A stretch of 64,000 bases of DNA, taken from the NCBI GenBank assembly GCA_021770445.1, contig JAETQY010000015.1, forward strand, positions 20,287 through 84,286, read 5' to 3'. The translations under genes were made by a program, and so were the position numbers. Positions 1-9,840 of the stretch are shown here, piece by piece. Under the pieces are notes generated by a model. It saw only the letters and a program-made list of their open reading frames with translations, searched no databases and was not told the origin of the DNA. This stretch comes from Bacillota bacterium. Its GTDB lineage: Bacteria > Bacillota > Clostridia > Oscillospirales > Oscillospiraceae. Positions within the stretch are counted from its first letter, which is position 1. The number at the start of each line of letters is the position of its first letter.

Positions 1-2
1 CA

Positions 3-1265
3 AACTCCGCCGCCACCTGTCTGGACGGCTACCCCATGGCCCATAAATACCATCAGCCCGGCCGGGCCATCTCCATTTCCACCACCGCTTCCACCTTCGG
101 CGGGCTGTTCTCCGCCATCATGCTCATGTGGACCTCCCCCATCCTGGCCAGCTTTGCGCTGAAGTTCAGCGCCCAGGAGAGCTTTGCTCTGGCCCTGTTT
201 GGCATCAGTGTGGTGGCCAGCGTCTCCAGCGGGAATGTGCTGAAGGGTATGATGGGCGCCTTCCTGGGCCTGCTGCTGGCGACCATCGGTGTGGATGTCA
301 CCACCGGCGCCTACCGCTTTACCTTTGGCACCGTCTACCTGACGGGCGGCATCTCCAACATTCCTGTGCTGATCGGCCTGTTCGCCTTCTCCCAGGGGCT
401 GATCAACGTGCAGGAAAACTTCGGGAAGGAGCGGGGCAAGGTGGCCCCCAAGCTGGAGCGTATTCTGCCCACTAGAGAGGACCTGAAGACAATATTCCCC
501 ACCCTGATCCGCTCCAGCGTAATTGGGACCGTGATCGGTGCCATTCCCGGGACCGGCGGTGATATTGCCGCCTGGGTGGGCTACAACGAGGCCAAGCGCT
601 GGTCCAAGCACCCCGAGAAATTCGGCGACGGCGCCCCCGACGGCATTGCCGCCCCCGAGGCTGCCAATAACGCCATCTCCGGCGGCGCGCTGATTCCCCT
701 TCTGGCCCTGAGTATCCCTGGTGACGCCTGCACTGCCATTATGCTGGGCGCGTTGATGATGCTGGGCATCACCCCTGGCCCCCTGCTGATGAGCGAGGCG
801 CCGGACAAGGTCTATATGATCATCATCGGCCTGTTTTTCGCCAATGTATTCATGGGCCTGTGCGGCTTTAGCGGGATCAAGCTCTTCGCCAAGATATCCT
901 CTGTGCCCAATATTATTTTGACCCCACTGATTTTTGTGTTCTGCTTTGTGGGTACCTATGCGGTGAACCACACGGTTCAGGATATCTACCTGATGATTAT
1001 CTGCGGAATTCTGGGCTTCTTTATAATCAAAGCCGGGTTCTCCATCCCGCCCATTATTCTGGGCCTGATCCTGGGCGGCATTCTGGAGAAGAACTTCCGC
1101 CGCTCTCTGGTGCTGTCCGCCGGTAACTGGACCACCTTCTTCACCCGCCCCATCTCCTGCACCTTCATCATCATCGCCTTCCTGTCCCTGTTCTCTCCCC
1201 TGATCTTCTCCGCATTGAAGAAGCGTAAAGCCCAAAAGGTAGAGGGGAGCGACGCCCATGAGTGA
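3..1265 (+). CDS. Tripartite tricarboxylate transporter permease, TctA family (5' partial)
   Basis: Large membrane subunit of a tripartite tricarboxylate-type importer. The frame is open to the window edge, and the residues before the first ATG read DGYPMAHK, the conserved TctA segment, so the gene starts outside the window and the ATG at 36 is internal. Many hydrophobic segments follow. Glycine/proline-rich loops such as AIPGTGGDIAAWVGYNEAKR are typical of the family. The stop overlaps the HIT gene start by 8 bases. The partner TctB and TctC genes would be upstream, outside the window. The substrate (a carboxylate or sugar acid) cannot be told from sequence. Confidence 0.9.
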   Translation, partial: NSAATCLDGYPMAHKYHQPGRAISISTTASTFGGLFSAIMLMWTSPILASFALKFSAQESFALALFGISVVASVSSGNVLKGMMGAFLGLLLATIGVDVTTGAYRFTFGTVYLTGGISNIPVLIGLFAFSQGLINVQENFGKERGKVAPKLERILPTREDLKTIFPTLIRSSVIGTVIGAIPGTGGDIAAWVGYNEAKRWSKHPEKFGDGAPDGIAAPEAANNAISGGALIPLLALSIPGDACTAIMLGALMMLGITPGPLLMSEAPDKVYMIIIGLFFANVFMGLCGFSGIKLFAKISSVPNIILTPLIFVFCFVGTYAVNHTVQDIYLMIICGILGFFIIKAGFSIPPIILGLILGGILEKNFRRSLVLSAGNWTTFFTRPISCTFIIIAFLSLFSPLIFSALKKRKAQKVEGSDAHE

Positions 1266-1698
1266 GGTCTGTAAATTCTGTGGTGGCCCTGAGCTGCGCC
1301 CTGACATGGTGGAGGTAGGCCCGATGCCTGGCGGGACACTCTACCTCCACCGGGATCAAACCCATCCGGGCCGGCTGCTGATGGTCTCGGCGCGCCATGT
1401 GCGGAAGATTACCGACCTGTCCCCGGAGGAGTATGCCTCCCTTATGGACAGTGTCTATCGGGCAGCCCAGGCGGTAACAAGTATTTATCAGCCGGATAAA
1501 ATCAATTATTTGGTGTTTGGCGATACCAGTACCCACCTGCATATCCACATTGTCCCTAAATACCGCCAGGGAAAGGACTGGGGCAAGGTGTTCCTTACCG
1601 ACGAGCCCGATCCCGTCTATCTGACGCCGCAGGAGTATCAGGACGGGGTATCGGCGCTGCGCCGTCAGCTGGGACTAAAAGAAACGGAGGGTGTCTGA
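1258..1698 (+). CDS. HIT family (histidine triad) protein
   Basis: A 146-residue nucleotide-binding protein of the HIT superfamily, which hydrolyses or transfers nucleotides linked to phosphate, amino or sulfate groups. The catalytic triad HLHIHIV is at residues 93-99, and an N-terminal CKFCGG suggests a metal site with further partners downstream. It lies inside a carbohydrate-acid operon, overlapping the genes on both sides by a few bases (TGATG to the next gene), so it is translationally coupled. Its specific substrate here is unknown. Confidence 0.88.
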   Translation: MSEVCKFCGGPELRPDMVEVGPMPGGTLYLHRDQTHPGRLLMVSARHVRKITDLSPEEYASLMDSVYRAAQAVTSIYQPDKINYLVFGDTSTHLHIHIVPKYRQGKDWGKVFLTDEPDPVYLTPQEYQDGVSALRRQLGLKETEGV

Positions 1699-2657
1699 TG
1701 GGAAATATTCTGGTTACCGCCTCTCATTTCCAAACTCTGTGCCAGGATGCAATCAAGCTGCTGGAGCGCAATGGGCACCGGGTCATTCTGAACGACCACG
1801 ACATGCCCTATTACTCCTTTGATGAGCTGGCCGTCTGGGCACCCGAGATTGACGGGGCCATTATCGGCATGGACCAGTGGAACGAGGCAGTCTTTCAGCT
1901 TGCGCCAAAGCTGAAAATATTGGCCCGCTTTGGCGTGGGAGTGGATAATATCGACCTGGAGGCGGCCAAGCGCCACGGAGTACAGGTGGTCAACGCGGCG
2001 GGTATGAATGCCAATGCTGTGGCGGAGCTGGCCGTGGCCATGATCTTAAACTGCTTGCGCGGCATCCCTCAACTCTATCAGAGACTGACGGCAGGGGAGT
2101 GGGCGCGAGCTGTAGGCCGCGATATTCAGGGGAAAACCGTAGGTCTGCTGGGCTTTGGCGATATCGGCGGACGGGTCGCCCGGAAGCTGTCCGGTATGGA
2201 TGTCCGGCTGATGGCCTATGACCCTTACCCCAACCAGGAGAAAGCACAGTCCCTTGGAGTTGTGCTGGCGGATATGGATACCATTCTGTCTCAAAGCGAT
2301 ATCGTCAGCATCCACATGCCCAGTATCCCGGCTACTTATCATGTAATGAACCAGGAAGCCTTCCGCCGGATGAAGGCCGGCTCCTGGCTGATCAACACCG
2401 CCCGCGGGGCGCTGGTGGATACCGAGGCCCTGATTGATGCTGTTACCTGTGGGCATTTGGCCGGGGCCGCGCTGGATGTGTTTGAGCAGGAGCCCTTGCC
2501 CCTGGATGCGCCTGTCCTCCATACGCCGGGGATCCTGTGTACGCCCCACGCCGGCGCTGAGACGGTGGAGACCTATCAAAGTATTAGTATGATGACCGCT
2601 CAAGCGGTGATCGACAGCCTAAACGGGAAAACACCCCAAAACTGGCTGAATAAATAA
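1698..2657 (+). CDS. D-isomer-specific 2-hydroxyacid dehydrogenase (NAD-dependent)
   Basis: A 319-residue oxidoreductase of the phosphoglycerate/lactate/glyoxylate reductase family. The Rossmann motif GLLGFGDIGG is near residues 149-158. The catalytic set is present: Arg236 in NTARGALVD, Glu265 in DVFEQEP, and His284 in TPHAGAE. There is no ACT regulatory domain, so it resembles stand-alone 2-hydroxyacid dehydrogenases rather than full SerA. With the adjacent aldolase and kinase it probably interconverts a 2-keto and a 2-hydroxy acid in a catabolic route; the substrate is inferred only from context. Confidence 0.88.
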   Translation: MGNILVTASHFQTLCQDAIKLLERNGHRVILNDHDMPYYSFDELAVWAPEIDGAIIGMDQWNEAVFQLAPKLKILARFGVGVDNIDLEAAKRHGVQVVNAAGMNANAVAELAVAMILNCLRGIPQLYQRLTAGEWARAVGRDIQGKTVGLLGFGDIGGRVARKLSGMDVRLMAYDPYPNQEKAQSLGVVLADMDTILSQSDIVSIHMPSIPATYHVMNQEAFRRMKAGSWLINTARGALVDTEALIDAVTCGHLAGAALDVFEQEPLPLDAPVLHTPGILCTPHAGAETVETYQSISMMTAQAVIDSLNGKTPQNWLNK

Positions 2658-2671
2658 GGAGTGAGCAAACA

Positions 2672-3562
2672 ATGAAGAAGATGAAAGGCGTTATCACTGC
2701 GATGACGACCCCCTTTGACGAGCACGATCAGGTGGATGTCAAGGCCCTGGAGGAGCAGGTGGATTTCCTGATCGAGAAGGGCGTAAACTGCCTGTATCCC
2801 TGCGGCACCACCGGTGAGATGTTCAACATGGCGCCGGAGGAGCGTGAACTGGTGGCCGAAACTGTATTTCGGCGGGCCGCTGGCCGGGTTACCGTATACA
2901 TCCACGTGGGGGCCATGACGCTGAAAGAGACCGTCCGGCTGGCACAGCATGCGGAAAAGCTGGGGGTGGACGGAATCGGCGTGGTGACGCCAGGCTTCTT
3001 TGGCATCAAGGACAAGGCCATGATCCGCTACTACCAGCAGGTTTCGGCCAGCGTGTCTCCCGATTTCCCCATCTATCTCTACGCGATCCCCCAGTGTGCC
3101 GCCAATGATTTGCAGCCTGAGGTGGTGGCGGAGCTGATCAAAACCTGCCCCAACATCATTGGAATCAAGTACAGCTATGCGGATATGATCCGGTTGAAGA
3201 ACTATCTGAACCTGAACGACGGCAATTTTTCTGTGCTCTTTGGCCCGGACCGGCTCTTCCTGCCCGCTATGGCTATGGGCTGCGACGGCACAGTATCTGG
3301 CTGCTCCGGCCCCATGCCGGAACATTTTGTCAACGTTTATCGGGCATATCTCGCCGGTGACATGGAAACCGCCCGCAAGGAACAGAAAATTGCCAACGAG
3401 ATCTGTGAGATCCTGCAGAGCGGTGCCGATATGGGGATCTTTAAGGCGGCGCTCCAGCTGCGAGGCCTGACCGGAGGCCATATGCGCGCCCCCCTCATTG
3501 ACCTTGATGAGGAGGAAAAACAGACGCTGTTCAAGCAGCTCAAACCTTATTTAAGCGTATGA
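2672..3562 (+). CDS. Dihydrodipicolinate synthase / N-acetylneuraminate lyase family aldolase
   Basis: A 296-residue class I pyruvate-type aldolase with a TIM-barrel fold. The Schiff-base lysine is Lys166 in GIKYSYAD, the conserved tyrosine is in YLYAIP (residues 135-140), and the GTTGE phosphate/carboxylate-binding loop is near residue 45. It has a good RBS (AAGGAGTGAGC). Because it sits with a TctA transporter, a 2-hydroxyacid dehydrogenase and a PfkB kinase, a catabolic 2-keto-3-deoxy-acid aldolase is more likely than lysine biosynthesis; this is inference from the neighbourhood. Confidence 0.87.
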   Translation: MKKMKGVITAMTTPFDEHDQVDVKALEEQVDFLIEKGVNCLYPCGTTGEMFNMAPEERELVAETVFRRAAGRVTVYIHVGAMTLKETVRLAQHAEKLGVDGIGVVTPGFFGIKDKAMIRYYQQVSASVSPDFPIYLYAIPQCAANDLQPEVVAELIKTCPNIIGIKYSYADMIRLKNYLNLNDGNFSVLFGPDRLFLPAMAMGCDGTVSGCSGPMPEHFVNVYRAYLAGDMETARKEQKIANEICEILQSGADMGIFKAALQLRGLTGGHMRAPLIDLDEEEKQTLFKQLKPYLSV

Positions 3563-4443
3563 GAGTGTTATGTTTCGGTTCTGTGAATCTGGACCATATC
3601 TATAATGTCCAGGAATTTGTTAAACCGGGCGAGACGTGTAAGGCGTTGTCTGTGGAGACACACTGCGGCGGTAAAGGGTTTAATCAGGCAGTGGCGGCCG
3701 CGAAAGCGGGACTGCCTGTCTCATTGGCCGGTTGTATCGGCGGAGATGGCAGGGAGTTTTTGAAAAACTGCCAGCAAGTCGGTATAGATACCTCCTATCT
3801 GCGCCAGGTAGAGGAGCCTACAGGCAGTGCGGTCATCCAGGTCAATCAGCGAGGAGAAAACTGCATCCTCCTGTATGGTGGAGCTAACCAGACGGTGACT
3901 AGAGCGCAGATAAATCAGACGCTGGATGCCTTTGAGCCCGGGGATGTCCTGATACTGCAAAACGAAATCTGCGAGCTGGCCTATTTGGTGGAGGAGGGAG
4001 CCCGCCGAGGCCTGCGCATTGCCCTGAACCCTTCTCCTATGAACGACCAGATCACGCGGACCATGCTGGAAAAGGTGACGTGGCTGTTTGTCAACGAGGT
4101 GGAGGCGGAGCAATTGTGCGGGGCCTCCGATCCCGAGGAATGCCTTTGCCGGTTGCAGCAGATGTGTCCAGAGGGTGCAATCGTCCTAACACTGGGCAGT
4201 GCCGGCTCCTGTTACTGCCGCTCGGGCACAGTCACCCGTCAATCGGCTTTTCGTGTCCAGGCGGTGGACACTACGGCGGCCGGAGATACCTTTACCGGGT
4301 ACTTTTTAGCGGTCATGCTGAAAACAGATGATCCCAAGAGGGCGCTCCAGACTGCGTCAAAGGCTGCTGCCATAGCAGTCACCCAAAAGGGAGCTTTTGA
4401 CTCGATCCCCTGGCTGGAAGAGGTAGAGGCTGCACAAATGTGA
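3559..4443 (+). CDS. PfkB/ribokinase family carbohydrate kinase
   Basis: A 294-residue sugar kinase. The glycine-rich GGKGFNQA is near residue 38, and the PfkB signature TTAAGDTFTGYF carries the catalytic base Asp243 and the anion hole. The start overlaps the aldolase stop (ATGA), so the two are coupled. It is the last gene of the operon; a strong terminator follows at 4593. The acceptor could be ribose, 2-keto-3-deoxygluconate or a nucleoside; nothing in the sequence decides this. Confidence 0.88.
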   Translation: MRVLCFGSVNLDHIYNVQEFVKPGETCKALSVETHCGGKGFNQAVAAAKAGLPVSLAGCIGGDGREFLKNCQQVGIDTSYLRQVEEPTGSAVIQVNQRGENCILLYGGANQTVTRAQINQTLDAFEPGDVLILQNEICELAYLVEEGARRGLRIALNPSPMNDQITRTMLEKVTWLFVNEVEAEQLCGASDPEECLCRLQQMCPEGAIVLTLGSAGSCYCRSGTVTRQSAFRVQAVDTTAAGDTFTGYFLAVMLKTDDPKRALQTASKAAAIAVTQKGAFDSIPWLEEVEAAQM

Positions 4444-4592
4444 CCTGCGGTGCAAGATTTTACAGACGGCAACGAGCGGAGCTTGTCGGTAAGCTGCCGT
4501 CCCTTGAAAATCACTTACAATTCGGCTTGGAAAATTGCTGGGCCGTAAGTCCCTGCTTGTGTGCTTTGCTCTCCATCCACCAAATGTCTACC

Positions 4593-4640
4593 AAAACCCC
4601 CGATCCCCTGTGCCGCAGGGAATCGGGGGTTTTCCATCGA
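4593..4640 (+). terminator. Intrinsic terminator of the TctA-PfkB operon
   Basis: The stem pairs AAAACCCCCGAT with ATCGGGGGTTTT and continues through CCCTG/CAGGG with one mismatch, about 17 bp around a 5-nt loop, ending in a T run. The ORF-track frame 4440-6803 reads straight through this hairpin, which is one reason to reject its N-terminus as real protein. Confidence 0.85.
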
Positions 4641-6803
4641 GGCATTGGCCTTGCTCGCGGTGAGCCCACCCACGCGGCTGTCTCCCGCAACAACAAGGAC
4701 ACCGACAACCCCAAGGCCATCCCGGTGAGCGAGACCCCCCAGGTCAAGTGGTCGGGGGAGCTGGACGCCAACGGCTGCTTCAAGGCGGGGGTGGCGTACA
4801 CCGTTACCGTCACCGAGCGCATGGGCGACGCCCGCTGGTCCAAGGGCACGTACAAGTTCAAGACCGCGGGCGCCGTGATCAACCTTCACAAGGTCACGGA
4901 CGCCGTCCTGTCCGAGGACGGCCGGACGGTCACCGGGTCGTACACCTTCCCCGCCCTCAAGACCAGCGAGCAGATCGCCGAGGAGGAGGCCCAGAAGGAG
5001 GCGGAGAAGCAGGCCGCGCAGGACGCCAAGGACGAGAAGGAGCACGCCGCGGATCTGGCCCGCCGCTGGTCCCAGGCCGAGGCCAGCAAGGTGGAAAACT
5101 ATCCCCTGGGCAGCCCCATCACCCTGGTGGTCAACGAGGAGACGCTGAGGGAGTCAGATTATTTCGAAATGGATTTTGACGCACACCCATACCTCAGCAC
5201 CGGCACCAAAATTTATGCGCTGTATGTTGGTGCGGGCCCGAAATTCCACACGCTGGACGGGGAAACGATCAATACCAAGGGTATGGCCGATGTCGATGGA
5301 AAAGGCGGTCACGCCGCCTACCTGACCTGCCAGCACTACCGCATCAACCGGGTGGTCTACGACTGGTCTCGGGCGGACGATCCCTCGCTGGACAGGTTCC
5401 CCAACTGTACCGAGCTGTGGCTCAGCCCCAAGTGTGACATAGACGGCATCCTGAGAAGCCTTGCCAATGTCGAATCCTATAAGGACAGAATCGACTTCAT
5501 CCAGGAAAACTGCACGGTATTCATTCCCGACAGCCTCTATCCCAACGGGCCCACCTACGCCAACGGCAAGGCGCCCGGCTGCAAGGTGATGCTCTACTCC
5601 GGCAGCGACGTGTACGCCGCCGCCCGGGCGGGCAAGAGCGCCGCCCGGGACTGGTGCACCAGCCACAGCTACACCTATCGGTATATCAGTGATGACCGTC
5701 TTTGCACCCGTGCCACCTGCAGCACCGACGCTAAATTCTACTACTCCTGCTCCAAGTGCGGCAAGTGCGAGAGAAACCCCAACCACACCTTCTATCCCAC
5801 CGTCGGCTCCTTTGACAACGGGGAGGACGGCGGCAAGAACACCGCCCACAGCTTTGTCAATAAGGTAGTTACCGACGAGCACTTCCTGGGCTTAAACCCC
5901 AGCGGCGAGAGGGTGTACCTCTACGTCTGCGAGAACTGCGGAAAGGACAGACGTCAGGCCGCCTCCTCCAGTGAGAAGAAATTCTGGGCCACGGACGGCA
6001 CCGGCGCCTACTATAATTTCGCCCTGTCGAAGACTGTCGTGGGGAAGAGCAACGGCTACGACACCTACGCCATCTCCAAAGATACCTATATCGCGGCAAA
6101 GCAGCACTCCTGGGCCACCGGCGAGGTGCTGGCGGCCTCCGAGGCGGGCCTGATTGACAAGGCAATCATGGGCAGCGACTACACCGGCTCCATCAACCGC
6201 CTGCAGTTCTGCTCCGTCGCCGTGAAGCTGGCGGAGAAGATGGCGGGCAAGACCATCGCCCCCGCCCCCTCCGGCACCTTTACCGACACCGACAACGAGT
6301 ATGTCCGCAAGGCGTCGGCCGCCGGTATCACCAGCGGCGTAGGCGGCGGGCGCTTCGACCCCAACGGAACTCTGACCCGCCAGCAGATGGCCGCCTTTAT
6401 CTACCGGGCGCTCCAGTGGGTGAAGAACAACTCGGATACGGAATACACCGTCTATGAGTCCAAGCTGGGCAGCTACACCGATGCCGGCCAGCTGGCCAGC
6501 TGGGCCCAAGAGCCCATGGCCTTCATGAACGCCCTGGGGCTCATCAGCGGCACCGGCAAGACCACACTTTCCCCCAACGGCACCTGCACCATCGAGCAGG
6601 CCGTAGCGGTGGCCAGCCGAAGCCTGTACGCCGACAGGACCGGCTGGTACCAGAAGAACAGCTCAGGCAGCGATTGGTTGGTCTACGGTACCAGGGTGTG
6701 GGTATATTACAAAAACGGCCAGGCCTGTTACAGGGATCCCTACGGCTTCGAGCTAACAGGCGTCACCTTCAGCAAAGGCCTCCGCCCCATCAAGGACCGG
6801 TAA
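4641..6803 (+). pseudogene. SLH-domain surface protein, apparently 5'-truncated
   Basis: The reading frame encodes an Ig-like segment (VKWSGELDANG to SYTFPALK), a charged EEEAQKEAEKQ helix, a middle region with several CxxC pairs (SCSKCGKCE, VCENCGKD), and three C-terminal S-layer homology repeats, including FTDTDNEYVRKASAAGIT and GRFDPNGTLTRQQMAAFIYRAL. SLH repeats anchor proteins to secondary cell-wall polymer, so a signal peptide is expected, but none exists. Upstream, the frame runs through the PfkB terminator, and no ATG with an RBS lies nearby. The first in-frame ATG (4821) cuts into the Ig-like domain. The 5' end was probably lost in a deletion; the body is otherwise open and ends at a good terminator. 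Confidence 0.7.
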
Positions 6804-6810
6804 AATATCT

Positions 6811-6845
6811 CCCGCCCCCGCCGGGGGCGGGTCCTTTTTTATTTG
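6811..6845 (+). terminator. Intrinsic terminator after the SLH gene
   Basis: CCCGCCCC pairs with GGGGCGGG around CGCC, followed by a run of T. Confidence 0.88.
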
Positions 6846-6878
6846 CCGTCCGGAAGGAGAAATAAGGGGCTGTATTTC

Positions 6879-6907
6879 TTGACATCATAGCGAAAATGTA
6901 CTATTGT
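6879..6907 (+). promoter_or_regulatory. Sigma-A type promoter for the hybrid kinase operon
   Basis: TTGACA, 17-bp spacer, TATTGT, about 70 bases before the kinase ATG. The -35 is perfect and the -10 matches 4 of 6 positions. Confidence 0.65.
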
Positions 6908-6975
6908 TAATATGGTAAAGGCTGTCGCCCTTTTTTGCCCCGGCAAAATGAAAAGACATAGATTGGTGAGAGAGA

Positions 6976-9840
6976 ATGGTAAACTTCGTCATCGCACTGG
7001 AGTGCTTTGGAATATGCCTGACCTTTGTAGCCCTGATCCTCCTGCTCAACGGGGACGGAGCACGGGAACAGAAGCTGCTGATTTTTATTATGTGCGGTTC
7101 GCTGGTGCAGAACGTGGGCTATCTGCTGGAGCTGACCGCCCCCACGCTGGAGGCCGCCGTAACGGCGGTGACGGTGGAAAACGTGGGTTCCGCTTTCGCC
7201 CCGCTGTGCTACTGTTGGTTTACCTATACTTACTGCTACGCCCGTCCGCCCAAGAAGCTGCTGCGCGCCCTCGGCCTCATCAATTTTTTTGTGCTGCCCA
7301 CCGTGTTTTTTAACTGGAACGGCCTGTTCTACCGGGAATTTCAGTGGCTGACCGCCGCGGACGGATTCCACTATATCAGCATCACCTACGGCCCGCTATA
7401 CAGCCTGTTTATGATTACCCGCATCATCATCCCCTATGTTCTGTCCATACACACTCTGGCCCGGGCAGTGCGCCTGCGCTCAGACCAGCAGGTCAGCCGC
7501 CAGTACCAGACGATCCTGGTCATCTCCTCCCTTCCGGTGGTGGTGCTGGTCGCCTATGTGTTCAAGCTCGCCGCGGTGTTCGACCTTACCCCGGTGACCA
7601 TGGCCATCGCCATGTCCATGGTGGTCATTGTGGTGTGGAGCCGCCGCAACTACGATTTCCGCCACCTGGCGGCGGAGAAGGTGCTGGAGAGCCTGGGAGA
7701 CGGGGTCATCGCCCTGGATGATCACGACAGGCTCATCAGCTACAACCGGGCCGCCGCCCGCATTTTTACCAGTCTGCCCTCCCACAAGCTGGGGGAGAAC
7801 ATCCGGGTGGTGGAGGACTTCCGGGAGGAGATGCTCAACGAGAACATCCCCTGGAGCTTCTCCATCAGCACGCAGCACTACGAGTGCCACAGCAAGCAGA
7901 TCGTGGATGAAAACGGCAAAAAGCAGGGCTGTGTCATCCTGATTCTGGATATGACCGACATCAAGGCCTACATCAACGAGATCAAGCGGGTCCGCCAGCA
8001 GGCGGAGAAGGCCAACATCGCCAAAAGCGAGTTTTTGGCCAACATGTCCCACGAGATCCGCACCCCCATGAACGCCATCATCGGCCTGAACGACATCATC
8101 ATGGAGGAGTGCGGAGACCCCCGGATTTACGCCCACGCCAAGGATGTGCAGTCGGCGGCCAAAAACCTGCTGGCCATCATCAACGATATTCTGGACCTGT
8201 CCAAGGTGGAGGCGGGCAAGATGGAGCTGGTGTACACCGACTACCACCTGAAAACCGTGGTGGACGAGGTGGTGGGCATGATGGACATGGCCGCCTCCAA
8301 GCGGGGGCTGGTCCTGAAATACGAGTGTGACAACGCACTCCCGTGCCGCTACAACGGCGACGAGGGGAGAATCAAGCAGATCCTCATCAACATCCTCAAC
8401 AACGCCATCAAGTTCACCAAAGAGGGCTACGTGCGGGTCTATGTCACCGGTGAGCCAGGGACGGGGCCCGACGAGGAGCGCATCACCTTCCGGGTGGAGG
8501 ACACCGGCTGCGGCATCCGGCCGGAGGACCTGGAGAAGATTTTTGAGGATTTCCGCCAGGTGGACTCCAAGAAGAACCGGAGTGTAGAGGGCACCGGCCT
8601 GGGGCTGGCCATTGTCAAGCACCTGGTGGAGCTGATGGGGGGCACCATCGGCGTGGAGAGCGTCTACGGCGAGGGCACTGTCTTTACCATCACGATACTT
8701 CAGAAGATCGTGGACCGGCGCTCCATTGCAGAGGTGCCGGAGATCCCCCAGGGGGAGCTGGAGCAGATGGAGCTGTTTACCGCCCCCGGCGTGAAGGTGC
8801 TGGTGGTGGATGACAACGTCATCAACCGCAAGGTGGCCAGAGGCTTCTTGAAGAGCTACGACTTCGACCTGGACGAGGCCGAAAGCGGGCCGGAGGCCAT
8901 CGAGCTGGTGCGGAAAAACCGGTATGACATCATCTTCATGGATCATATGATGCCTATGATGGACGGCATCGAGGCCGCAGAGATCATCCGCAGGGACTGC
9001 GGCGAGAACGGGACTGCTCCGGCGATCATTGCCCTCACGGCCAACGCCATGGAGGGTATGCGGGAGAAGTTTTTGTCCAAGGGGTTTCAAGACTTTATCG
9101 CCAAACCTCTGGACCGGAGGGCACTGGGCCAGCTGCTGGCCCGCTGGGTCCCGGAGGAGCGCCGGCGGTCCAAAGACGGCGGGGGAGAAGAGGCTGCTGT
9201 CGGAACGGTGGACCTGAGCGCCTTCCAGATTGAGGGGATCGACACGGCGGCTGCGGCCCGGTACTATACCGGCGACGAGGCGGGCTTCGCCGATCTGCTG
9301 GAGCTATACTATATGGACGGCCAGCGCAAGGCGGCCCTTCTGCGCCAGCTCTCCGACACCGATATCTCCAGCTACTGCGTGGAGGTGCACGGCTTGAAGA
9401 GCGCCTCGGCTAACATCGGGGCCATGGAGGTGTCCGAAATGGCCCGGGCCCAAGAGAACGCCGCCAATCAGGGCGACAGGGCGTTTATCGCCCAACAGTT
9501 CCCTGCGCTGCTGGAGGCCTACGAGGCTTTGTTGACCAATATTGAGCTGTTTTTGGCGGCACGCCGCCAAGATGAGACCCCGGAGGAGAAGCTGCCCGCT
9601 CTGTCTGCCGACGAGCTGAAGGGGCAGGTGGGGGCGGCCCTGAGTGCACTGGAGAATTTCAGATCCCAGGAGTGCGCCGGTATAGTGGAGGCCCTCCTGC
9701 ACCACGAGCTGCCCCAGGCGGTGGCGGACGGCCTCAGAGAAATCCAGGGGCAGCTGCGGCTGTATGAGGACGACAATGCGGAGGGGCTGCTGAACCAGCT
9801 TCTGCGTGAACTTGAAAAGGAGGAAGGCGCAAATGATTAA
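6976..9840 (+). CDS. 7TM hybrid sensor histidine kinase with receiver and HPt domains
   Basis: A 954-residue membrane kinase. Residues 1-220 form about seven hydrophobic helices of the 7TM-histidine-kinase type, followed by a PAS-like domain (about 225-330). The HisKA phosphoacceptor His359 is in NMSHEIRTPMN. The HATPase domain spans about 470-580 with GTGLGLAIV. A receiver (VLVVDDN near 608-614, phospho-Asp656 in FMDHMMP) and an HPt domain with His805 in EVHGLKSASANIG follow. The last 100 residues are helical with no recognised domain. The stop overlaps the next gene's start (ATGATTAA). All phosphorelay residues are present. The input signal is unknown. Confidence 0.93.
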   Translation: MVNFVIALECFGICLTFVALILLLNGDGAREQKLLIFIMCGSLVQNVGYLLELTAPTLEAAVTAVTVENVGSAFAPLCYCWFTYTYCYARPPKKLLRALGLINFFVLPTVFFNWNGLFYREFQWLTAADGFHYISITYGPLYSLFMITRIIIPYVLSIHTLARAVRLRSDQQVSRQYQTILVISSLPVVVLVAYVFKLAAVFDLTPVTMAIAMSMVVIVVWSRRNYDFRHLAAEKVLESLGDGVIALDDHDRLISYNRAAARIFTSLPSHKLGENIRVVEDFREEMLNENIPWSFSISTQHYECHSKQIVDENGKKQGCVILILDMTDIKAYINEIKRVRQQAEKANIAKSEFLANMSHEIRTPMNAIIGLNDIIMEECGDPRIYAHAKDVQSAAKNLLAIINDILDLSKVEAGKMELVYTDYHLKTVVDEVVGMMDMAASKRGLVLKYECDNALPCRYNGDEGRIKQILINILNNAIKFTKEGYVRVYVTGEPGTGPDEERITFRVEDTGCGIRPEDLEKIFEDFRQVDSKKNRSVEGTGLGLAIVKHLVELMGGTIGVESVYGEGTVFTITILQKIVDRRSIAEVPEIPQGELEQMELFTAPGVKVLVVDDNVINRKVARGFLKSYDFDLDEAESGPEAIELVRKNRYDIIFMDHMMPMMDGIEAAEIIRRDCGENGTAPAIIALTANAMEGMREKFLSKGFQDFIAKPLDRRALGQLLARWVPEERRRSKDGGGEEAAVGTVDLSAFQIEGIDTAAAARYYTGDEAGFADLLELYYMDGQRKAALLRQLSDTDISSYCVEVHGLKSASANIGAMEVSEMARAQENAANQGDRAFIAQQFPALLEAYEALLTNIELFLAARRQDETPEEKLPALSADELKGQVGAALSALENFRSQECAGIVEALLHHELPQAVADGLREIQGQLRLYEDDNAEGLLNQLLRELEKEEGAND

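Noticed and set aside
4441-4600. Phage or integron attachment site between pfkB and the SLH gene
   Set aside because: The junction is suggestive of recombination, but there is no integrase, no tRNA end and no second copy of a core sequence in the window.
4440-4640. N-terminal 67 residues of the 787-aa ORF as real protein
   Set aside because: The frame reads through a 17-bp intrinsic terminator, its GTG start merely overlaps the PfkB stop, and the residues do not look like a signal peptide.
7480-9090. 536-aa minus-strand ORF inside the hybrid kinase
   Set aside because: Shadow frame; His/Val/Leu repeats arise from reversed GAC/GTG codons.
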